From contig DAOVGD010000038.1 of the NCBI GenBank assembly GCA_030672555.1, forward strand, positions 1-5,957: 5,957 bases of DNA, written 5' to 3'. This DNA comes from Desulfobacterales bacterium. Its GTDB lineage: Bacteria > Desulfobacterota > Desulfobacteria > Desulfobacterales > C00003106. Shown here in pieces: positions 1 to 4,916 of this stretch (the stretch's first letter is position 1; every line of letters begins with the position of its first letter). Position numbers and translations under genes: made by a program. The notes under the pieces were generated by a model. That model was not told the DNA's origin. It saw only the letters and a list, made by a program, of their open reading frames with translations, and searched no databases.

Positions 1-1363
1 ATGACCAGACCTCTTCGGGCTCAAGAGATGGGTTCGGATCAAGGAACAATCCTCCTCCTGAAGTCCATGAGAGGGGAGGTATGGTAAAGCCCCTGGCCAC
101 AGAGGCCCTTAAAATTGAATCTTCACCCAATCTGTAGGTAAAACCGAGGCTCGGGCTTGTAAATGAGCCGGTAATGTCGTTGTAATCATAACTGATGCCG
201 GGGGTAATAGACCATCTGTCAATGGCGATTGTGTCATTGACAAATATTGCCCACCTTTCAATATCAGGATGTGTACTGGATGGAGGTATCGGCGGAGTGT
301 CTTCTGTCTGATCGAGCTTCCCGTGGTCAAAGTCTACACCGAGCACGGCAGTGTGCAAACCCTGTTCCCAGACCAGTTTCCCGCTTCCTCCTGTGGTCTC
401 CTCGTCGTAAATACTCTTTGAATAAAGTGTTCCTGATCCCAGGAAATTATTCTTCTGAACAAGTTTCTGTTTGAATGTATAAAAAGATACACTTGCGCTA
501 AGTTCCCTGGTGAGAGAGGCATCAAGAGAAGCTGTTGCAAAAAAGGTGCGGCTAATCCCCGTTGATGTTACATTATAACTCGGAAAATCTCCAAATCCTA
601 TATGGGGTTCGCTGTAACCGATGCTAAGGCCCATATTCACATCTCTTGCAACAGGGATGTTAAACTTTCCATAAAGGCTATCGTTATCAAAATATCGTGA
701 GGACCTCAGACCGTCAGATTCCTGACGGCCGCCAAATAGATAATACCCCACAGGCCCGGCCAGGCCCGAGACCTCGGCCCTGTAATCCTGTGTCTTTCTC
801 TCACCATAAGAGGCTCTCACAGAGCCAGCAGGTCTTGCAGTATCTCCTGCCGGCTTTGTTATGATGTTTATCACCCCGCCCAGGGAAGAACCCCAGGCTG
901 ATGAAGCAGGCCCTTTGATGACCTCTATGCGATCTATTATCCCTACGGGAATCGAATTGGTCTCGGCAGCGCCGCTTGCCAAGAAATTCCAGATGACCCC
1001 ATCTACCAGAACAAGGACATGCGTCTCGTCAGAGCCCTGAATAAAAACCAGAGAAGAAGCGCCAAAATCCTGGTTAAAATTAATGAAGAGGCCGGGTATC
1101 CTGTTCAGGACCTCTGCAACCGTATGGGCATTCATATCCTCTATCTCTTTTGCAGTGATAACTGTGACATTTTCTGCAACTTGAGAGATCGGTTTCGGAT
1201 GCCGTGTGGCGGATACAACAAGGTCCTTTTCCTTATAATACATACGGAGAATCTGCATCTCCTCTTCGGACTGGGCAGCGGAGATTCGGCACAAAAAAAC
1301 TATGGTAAGGGTAAAACAGAATAAAAAGGTACATATTTTTAAGAAATACCTATTCATGTTCAT
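1..1363 (-). CDS. TonB-dependent outer-membrane receptor (N-terminal 454 residues, 3' end outside window)
   Basis: Outer-membrane gated channel that takes up a scarce ligand (siderophore, cobalamin or similar) with energy from TonB-ExbBD. The minus-strand frame is open from ATG 1363-1361 to the window edge. Residues 7-30 form a hydrophobic signal peptide with likely cleavage after Ala-Ala (30). A TonB-box-like KDLVVSATR lies at 46-54. The plug domain spans about 48-171, with the typical AEVLNRIPG (83-91), LVLVDGV (117-123), IDRIEVIKGP (143-152) and GGVINIITKP (162-171) signatures. Beta-strand-rich barrel sequence follows, with aromatic and alternating residues. Usual family length is 600-750 residues, so roughly a third is missing. 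An in-frame TAA at 1375-1373 rules out an earlier start; ATG 1357 is the only close alternative, and neither has a clear Shine-Dalgarno sequence. It is divergent from the binding-protein/kinase pair. The LVVSATR and plug pattern is BtuB/CirA-like, but the ligand cannot be read from sequence. No frameshift seen. Confidence 0.93.
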   Translation of the reverse strand, partial: MNMNRYFLKICTFLFCFTLTIVFLCRISAAQSEEEMQILRMYYKEKDLVVSATRHPKPISQVAENVTVITAKEIEDMNAHTVAEVLNRIPGLFINFNQDFGASSLVFIQGSDETHVLVLVDGVIWNFLASGAAETNSIPVGIIDRIEVIKGPASSAWGSSLGGVINIITKPAGDTARPAGSVRASYGERKTQDYRAEVSGLAGPVGYYLFGGRQESDGLRSSRYFDNDSLYGKFNIPVARDVNMGLSIGYSEPHIGFGDFPSYNVTSTGISRTFFATASLDASLTRELSASVSFYTFKQKLVQKNNFLGSGTLYSKSIYDEETTGGSGKLVWEQGLHTAVLGVDFDHGKLDQTEDTPPIPPSSTHPDIERWAIFVNDTIAIDRWSITPGISYDYNDITGSFTSPSLGFTYRLGEDSILRASVARGFTIPPLSWTSGGGLFLDPNPSLEPEEVWS

Positions 1364-1412
1364 GTAATCGAATTACTGTTTTAGAATTTTTTCTGTTTTA
1401 CTGGATGAAAAA

Positions 1413-1441
1413 TTTATATTTTTGTGATAATTAAATATCAA
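1413..1441 (-). promoter_or_regulatory. Predicted sigma70-type promoter of the TonB receptor gene
   Basis: Reading the minus strand, TTGATA (1441-1436) and TATAAA (1418-1413) are separated by exactly 17 bases. Each hexamer matches five of six consensus positions. Transcription would start near 1406, giving a leader of about 43 bases before ATG 1363. Flanking sequence upstream (1441-1490) is very AT-rich, as expected for an UP-like region. This is the best promoter-like match I found between the two divergent genes. It is a pattern match only. Confidence 0.55.
1425..1440. promoter_or_regulatory. Fur-like inverted repeat overlapping the receptor promoter
   Basis: TGATAAT-TA-AATATCA is an imperfect inverted repeat with 7-base arms, one mismatch and a 2-base spacer. 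The known Fur 7-1-7 pattern is TGATAAT-N-ATTATCA, so this site differs by one base and by one extra spacer base. It covers most of the -35 hexamer and much of the spacer of the predicted receptor promoter, where a repressor would block transcription. TonB receptors are commonly Fur-controlled, but in AT-rich DNA a chance match is quite possible. Confidence 0.3.
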
Positions 1442-1514
1442 CTTTATGTATCTTATTCAAGACATTAATTTAATTATATTACAATAATCGTCAAATTGAC
1501 CGTCCACGTCGGCA

Positions 1515-1667
1515 TTTTTTTGACAGGATTAACAGGACTTACCTGCCCGCCTTGCCTGTGCGCTCGCGATGGCAGGCAGGCATGATTTCCTTATATGTAA
1601 CCTTTATAATACTTATATCCTGACCATCCTGTCTAAAAAATGACAATTCCTATTATTATTAAATTAA
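1515..1667. repeat. ACAGGAT-type inverted-repeat element, copy 1 (interrupted)
   Basis: A T-run is followed by GACAGGAT..ACAGGA (1522-1537), then a loop region, then the complementary arm ATCCTGACCATCCTGTCT (1617-1634) and the tail AATTCCTAT..TTAAATTAA (1645-1667). The arms can pair with each other and are built from short ACAGGAT-like units. The same order of segments recurs in the element that starts at 1684. This copy has one ATCCTGTTT unit fewer in its right arm, and a 39-base GC-rich palindrome sits at 1542-1580. I recall similar ACAGGAT/ATCCTGT arrays as dispersed intergenic repeats in several environmental bacterial phyla. No protein is encoded here. Confidence 0.7.
1542..1580. repeat. 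39-bp GC-rich palindromic insertion nested inside repeat copy 1
   Basis: The segment begins CCTGCCCGCC and ends GGCAGGCAGG, giving 10-base terminal inverted repeats with one mismatch around a 19-base GC-rich loop. Aligning the two surrounding elements, ACTTA (1537-1541) and CATGAT (1581-1586) are contiguous in copy 2 (ATTTA, 1705-1709, then CATGAT, 1710-1715). The extra 39 bases therefore behave as an insertion with a visible empty site. There is no open frame and no obvious target duplication beyond an ambiguous single C. It resembles a REP or mini-palindrome element mobilised in trans, which is an inference. Confidence 0.65.
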
Positions 1668-1689
1668 TCGCCTGCGGCGAAACTTTTTT
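1668..1689 (+). terminator. Small hairpin followed by a T-run between the two repeats
   Basis: TCGCC (1668-1672), loop TGC, GGCGA (1676-1680), then AAC and six T residues (1684-1689). The shape resembles a weak Rho-independent terminator for plus-strand transcription. The 5-bp stem is short, no plus-strand gene ends nearby, and the T-run is also the start of repeat copy 2. It may simply be part of the repeat array. Confidence 0.25.
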
Positions 1690-1790
1690 GACAGGATGTA
1701 CAGGATTTACATGATTTTTTTCTTTATCTTTATCCTGATCATCCTGTTTATCCTGTCTAACAAAAAGGAAATTCCTATACTATTTAATTA
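1684..1790. repeat. ACAGGAT-type inverted-repeat element, copy 2 (uninterrupted)
   Basis: Left arm GACAGGATGTACAGGATTTA plus CATGAT (1690-1715), a T-rich loop (1716-1730), and right arm ATCCTGATCATCCTGTTT followed by ATCCTGTCT (1732-1758). The tail AATTCCTATACTATTTAATTA runs 1770-1790. The first 20 bases of the left arm match copy 1 at 17 positions. The arms are mutually complementary, with repeating ACAGGAT units, so a transcript could fold into a long hairpin. It ends 7 bases before the binding-protein start codon, so this element forms almost all of that gene's immediate upstream region. Confidence 0.7.
1776..1781 (+). promoter_or_regulatory. Possible -10 element (TATACT) upstream of the binding-protein gene
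   Basis: TATACT matches five of six -10 positions. The -35 position at 17 bases (CTGTCT, 1753-1758) is poor, and the implied start near 1788 would leave a leader of only about 10 bases. A perfect TTGACA at 1688-1693, with CATGAT 16 bases further on, is an alternative inside the repeat arm, as is an isolated TATAAT at 1605-1610. None is convincing alone. Confidence 0.2.
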
Positions 1791-1797
1791 GAGTGTT

Positions 1798-2694
1798 ATG
1801 ATAAAAAACCTTTCTACTTTTATAATATTATTTTTAATCCTCTGTCATGGTTTAGCCGAAGCCAGGCAGGAAATCGTAGTCATCCAGAGCATCAAGGTTA
1901 AACCATACGAAGAAGCAATCGAGGGTTTTAAAAGTGTTTGTAATGCTAAGATCAAAAGGCTTGTTGTCTCTGAATTGGAAGGAGCGAATGTTGAAAAAAG
2001 AATTAATGAGATCAGGCCTGATATGGTTCTTGCAGTAGGGATGGAAGCCCTCTCAAGGGTAAAAAGGATTAAAAACATACCAGTTGTTTATCTCATGGTC
2101 CTGAATGCCCAATCCATACTCTCCGGAGAGAATATCACCGGTGTCAGTATAAATATATCTCAAGAAAAGCAGTTAACTACACTCTCGAAGGTCCTGCCTG
2201 ACATAAAAAATATCGGACTTTTATACAACCCGGATGGAACAGGCTATCTTGCAAAAAAGGCACAGGCTGCTGCCAAAAAAATTGGTATTAAACTGATCGC
2301 AAAGGAGGTTTATAACGCAAGGGAGGTTCCTTCATTAATAATGAATATGAAAGGAAAGATAGATCTCTTCTGGATGCTGCCTGATCTAACTGTGATTACT
2401 CCTGAGACAGTTGAGTTCCTGTTTCTCTTTTCTCTCGAAAATAGAATACCTATCCTCACATTTTCAGAAAAGTATGTGGAGTTAGGGGCATTAATGTCCA
2501 TAGGCATAGACCCCTTTGATATAGGAAGCCAGGCAGGAGAGATGGCTAACAAAATACTTTCAGGAAGGGATGTAAAGAGCGTTCAACGGGTTGATGCGAG
2601 AAAGGCTGTTGTATCAATTAATTTGAAGGTAGCAAAAAAGCTGGGAATTACTATTGATGAAAAGATTATCGAGAATGCCCGGATAATTGAATAA
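1798..2694 (+). CDS. Periplasmic substrate-binding protein, ABC_sub_bind (DUF534) family
   Basis: A 298-residue, type 1 periplasmic-binding-fold protein. Residues 5-22 form a signal peptide with cleavage likely after Ala-Glu-Ala (22). Lobe 1 contains the family pattern RPDMVLAVGMEAL and IPVVYLMVLNA, followed by NITGVSINI. Lobe 2 begins with LPDIKNIGLLYNPDGTGYLAKKAQAAAKKIGI. The second half has the expected DLFWMLPDLTVI and ending segments RIPILTFSEKYVELGALMSIGIDPFDIGSQAGEMANKIL. Length matches the family (about 300-330). An in-frame TAG at 1789-1791 fixes ATG 1798 as the first start, although only a weak AGAG-like ribosome site precedes it. No permease or ATPase gene is in the window, and a sensor kinase gene follows after 23 bases. 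I infer a sensory binding protein that presents ligand to the kinase. Some relatives bind aromatic amino acids or are uncharacterised; the ligand here is unknown. Arginine codons are mostly AGG/AGA (10 of 12). Confidence 0.88.
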   Translation: MIKNLSTFIILFLILCHGLAEARQEIVVIQSIKVKPYEEAIEGFKSVCNAKIKRLVVSELEGANVEKRINEIRPDMVLAVGMEALSRVKRIKNIPVVYLMVLNAQSILSGENITGVSINISQEKQLTTLSKVLPDIKNIGLLYNPDGTGYLAKKAQAAAKKIGIKLIAKEVYNAREVPSLIMNMKGKIDLFWMLPDLTVITPETVEFLFLFSLENRIPILTFSEKYVELGALMSIGIDPFDIGSQAGEMANKILSGRDVKSVQRVDARKAVVSINLKVAKKLGITIDEKIIENARIIE

Positions 2695-2717
2695 GGTAGT
2701 TGACTGAGGAAGAATAG

Positions 2718-4712
2718 ATGAATTTAAATTTTGTGAAAACCTTTAATGAAAAATTCGGCATTAAGGTCTTTGCTACATTTACCGTTTTTATATTTGTCAT
2801 TTCTTCTTCTTTCACTGCCTTTTTTATTCATCACCAGAGTAAATCCCTGACAGATACTCTGATAAAGAACGGAAAATTACTTGCCGGGATTCTTGCTTAC
2901 AACACAAGGATTGGTGTATTTTCGGAGAATAAAGAGCTGCTCAAGGACCCTGTTGATGGAATCTTTCAACAAGAGGGAGTCTTAGAAGTTTCGGTATTTA
3001 ATCTGGAAGGGAAGATATTGAAGAAGCAAGAAAGACCTGAAATAAGGACCCCAAAAGAATCAGTTGAATCAGTCAAAGGAGATGAGGAAAGCAGTAATAA
3101 GATATTTGAGAAACTCAAGAAGTCTATATCTCCCTTTTACCTTGAGGGCAACAATAAATTAGAATTCTGGTCGCCGGTAATTTCAGGTTCAGGCTATTCC
3201 ACAGAAGAGTCTCTCTTTTTTGAAGAGGATCCGCTTCAGAGAAAAGACCGTATAATTGGATTTGTCCGCATAACGGTTGACAAAGAGATCCTTAATAAAA
3301 GGCTTAATACTCTTTTGCTTAACGGTATTTTGATAGGGATTGTCTTTTTGATGATCGGTTCCGGAGTTATATATCTCGTGGCAAAGAAGATAACAAAACC
3401 TCTTAATAGATTGACTGAAGGTGTTAAAACTCTTGGAATGGGAGGAGTTGTCGAGAAGATACCTGTTGAGACAGCCGATGAAATAGGCAAGCTTGCAAAG
3501 GCATTCAATAATATGTCTGAATCCTTGAAGAAAAGGGAAGCAGAAAAAGAGCAGCTTGAAGGGCAGCTCATGCATACACAAAAGCTTGAGGCTATTGGTA
3601 CCCTTGCAGGTGGTATAGCTCATGACTTTAATAATATCCTTGGGGTCATTATGGGTTACACAGAGTTGGCATTGTTAGACATTCCTGAGGGGACCTCACT
3701 GCAGCTCAAATTGGATGAGGTGCTCAAGGCCAGTAATCGTGCGAAAGAGATGGTGAACCAAATCCTTACCTTCAGCCGCCAGAGCAAGCAGGAGCGAAAA
3801 CCCATACAAATTAGCCTTATTGTCAAAGAAGTCCTCAAAATGCTGCGCGCGTCGTTGCCAACCACCATCGAGATTCGCCAAAACTTCAGAACCGGCCTGG
3901 CCCCCGTCTTGTCCGATCCGACCCAAATACATCAGGTGTTAATGAATCTATGCACCAATGCGGCCCATGCTATGCGGGATAAGGGTGGTGTGCTGGAAGT
4001 GAGTCTGACCGATGTCGATATTGACTCGGACGCTGCCGCCCAACATCCGGATATCACTCCCGGACGATACCAGAGACTGACCGTAAGCGATACAGGCCAT
4101 GGCATGGACCGTGCAGTAATGAAGCGGATTTTCGATCCGTTTTTTACGACCAAAGGGCCGGGAGAGGGGACCGGAATGGGACTTGCGGTGATCCACGGAA
4201 TCGTTAAAAGTCATGACGGCGCAATCACCGTCCATAGCGAGCTGGGAAAAGGGACCACCTTTCAAGTATTTTTCCCCACGATTGAGAGCAAAGTTACAGC
4301 AGAACCCGAACATTTTGCTCCGCTACTCCTCGGGAACGAGCGAATCCTTTTTGTTGATGATGAGGAAGCCCTGGTGGGCATGGGGCAGCAAATGTTAGAA
4401 AGCCTCGGTTACGAAATCGTTGCCAGAACAAGCAGCATCGATGCCCTGAAGGTCTTCCGAACACAACCGGATAAATTCGATCTGGTTATCACTGACATGA
4501 CCATGCCGAACATGACAGGAGCAGAACTGGCCAAAAAAATCATGCGCATTCGTTCTGATATCCCGATCGTTCTTTGTACCGGATTCAGCGAGGTGATCTC
4601 TGAAGAAAAGGCCAAAGCCATAGGAATCCGGGAGTTTGTGATGAAACCTATTATTAGGCAAAAGATAGCCAAGATCATCCGACGCGTGTTGGATCAAGAA
4701 AAAGAACAATAG
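2718..4712 (+). CDS. Hybrid sensor histidine kinase (periplasmic sensor, HAMP, HisKA, HATPase_c, receiver)
   Basis: A 664-residue inner-membrane kinase. TM1 is about residues 15-37 and TM2 about 199-221. The periplasmic domain (38-198) begins LAYNTRIGVFSENKELL and has VLEVSVFNLEGKIL, resembling CHASE8-type sensors. HAMP lies at about 222-275, followed by a short coiled linker. HisKA has the phosphorylatable histidine H302 in GGIAHDFNNIL. HATPase_c shows an N box NLCTNAAHAM (410-419), G1 DTGHGMD (458-464), F box FDPFFTTK (472-479) and G2 GEGTGMGLAV (482-491). The C-terminal receiver (542-658) has the acidic pair D547/D548, phosphoacceptor D593, T621 and K643, so all catalytic residues are present. 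GAGGAAG (2706-2712) precedes ATG 2718, and an in-frame TAG abuts the start. It is probably cotranscribed with the binding-protein gene. There is no Hpt domain, output domain or separate response regulator in the window, so the downstream target is unknown. Codon use and GC change markedly after about residue 340. Confidence 0.93.
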   Translation: MNLNFVKTFNEKFGIKVFATFTVFIFVISSSFTAFFIHHQSKSLTDTLIKNGKLLAGILAYNTRIGVFSENKELLKDPVDGIFQQEGVLEVSVFNLEGKILKKQERPEIRTPKESVESVKGDEESSNKIFEKLKKSISPFYLEGNNKLEFWSPVISGSGYSTEESLFFEEDPLQRKDRIIGFVRITVDKEILNKRLNTLLLNGILIGIVFLMIGSGVIYLVAKKITKPLNRLTEGVKTLGMGGVVEKIPVETADEIGKLAKAFNNMSESLKKREAEKEQLEGQLMHTQKLEAIGTLAGGIAHDFNNILGVIMGYTELALLDIPEGTSLQLKLDEVLKASNRAKEMVNQILTFSRQSKQERKPIQISLIVKEVLKMLRASLPTTIEIRQNFRTGLAPVLSDPTQIHQVLMNLCTNAAHAMRDKGGVLEVSLTDVDIDSDAAAQHPDITPGRYQRLTVSDTGHGMDRAVMKRIFDPFFTTKGPGEGTGMGLAVIHGIVKSHDGAITVHSELGKGTTFQVFFPTIESKVTAEPEHFAPLLLGNERILFVDDEEALVGMGQQMLESLGYEIVARTSSIDALKVFRTQPDKFDLVITDMTMPNMTGAELAKKIMRIRSDIPIVLCTGFSEVISEEKAKAIGIREFVMKPIIRQKIAKIIRRVLDQEKEQ

Positions 4713-4785
4713 TTGCCCAGCTTAGCTGTGCCCCCTTGCCCTCCTCTATCTGGAGGATGTCCCTGTGCTTCTATGGCATCACCAC

Positions 4786-4814
4786 TTGTTTTTTCCACAA
4801 TTTCAATGTATAGT
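4786..4814 (+). promoter_or_regulatory. Possible promoter of the Fe-S flavoprotein gene
   Basis: TTGTTT (4786-4791) and TATAGT (4809-4814) are 17 bases apart. The -10 matches five of six positions, the -35 only the TTG core. This would start transcription near 4821 and give a leader of about 95 bases. The 204-base region 4713-4916 otherwise holds only weak inverted repeats, such as CCTCC/GGAGG (4740-4756), which lacks a T-run and is a poor terminator candidate for the kinase gene. A separate promoter is plausible given the change of function at this junction. Confidence 0.35.
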
Positions 4815-4815
4815 G

Positions 4816-4836
4816 CAATACTGTTAATCACTATTG
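4816..4836. promoter_or_regulatory. Inverted repeat CAATA/TATTG at the putative transcription start
   Basis: CAATA (4816-4820) and TATTG (4832-4836) are separated by 11 bases and would straddle the predicted start near 4821. Such a placement suits an operator or the base of a leader hairpin. Five-base arms in AT-rich DNA are common by chance, so this is only a pointer. Confidence 0.15.
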
Positions 4837-4904
4837 TAATGTAGGCGCATCCTTTACCCGTTTTCGTTCTTCCCAACAACCCACACAAAATGATTTAACC
4901 GGAT

Positions 4905-4911
4905 AGGAGGT
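4905..4911 (+). promoter_or_regulatory. Strong Shine-Dalgarno sequence fixing a GTG start
   Basis: AGGAGGT at 4905-4911 is a near-perfect ribosome binding site. Six bases separate AGGAGG from GTG 4917-4919. An in-frame TAA at 4896-4898 leaves no room for an earlier start, and the next in-frame ATG would delete the 2Fe-2S domain, so GTG is the start codon. Confidence 0.85.
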
Positions 4912-4916
4912 ACGGC

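Noticed and set aside
1019..1324. Plus-strand open frame of 101 codons
   Set aside because: It lies entirely antisense to the TonB receptor signal peptide and plug, whose minus-strand frame has clear family motifs. The predicted protein shows no recognisable domain.
1490..1500. Short palindrome GTCAA-A-TTGAC as an operator
   Set aside because: An 11-base near-palindrome in AT-rich sequence, far from either predicted promoter core and without a second copy. Chance is the simpler explanation.
1515..1790. CRISPR array
   Set aside because: Only two diverged, self-complementary copies are present, with no regular spacers of uniform length and no cas genes.
1798..1863. Lipoprotein signal in the binding protein (Cys16)
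   Set aside because: The residues before Cys16 are Leu-Ile-Leu, which do not fit a lipobox, since the -1 position should be small. An ordinary cleavage site after Ala-Glu-Ala is better.
3189..3623. Minus-strand open frame of 144 codons
   Set aside because: It is antisense to the kinase TM2, HAMP and H-box region and has no ribosome site or family signature. It is a shadow of the kinase gene.
3948..4313. Minus-strand open frame of 121 codons
   Set aside because: It lies antisense to the HATPase_c domain of the kinase and encodes nothing recognisable.
4740..4756. Terminator after the kinase gene (CCTCC/GGAGG hairpin)
   Set aside because: The stem is only 5 bp with a 7-base loop and no following T-run, so intrinsic termination is not supported.
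4694..4888. Minus-strand open frame of 64 codons across the intergenic region after the kinase
   Set aside because: Low-complexity, composition-driven product with no ribosome site or homology that I recognise. It overlaps the kinase 3' end.
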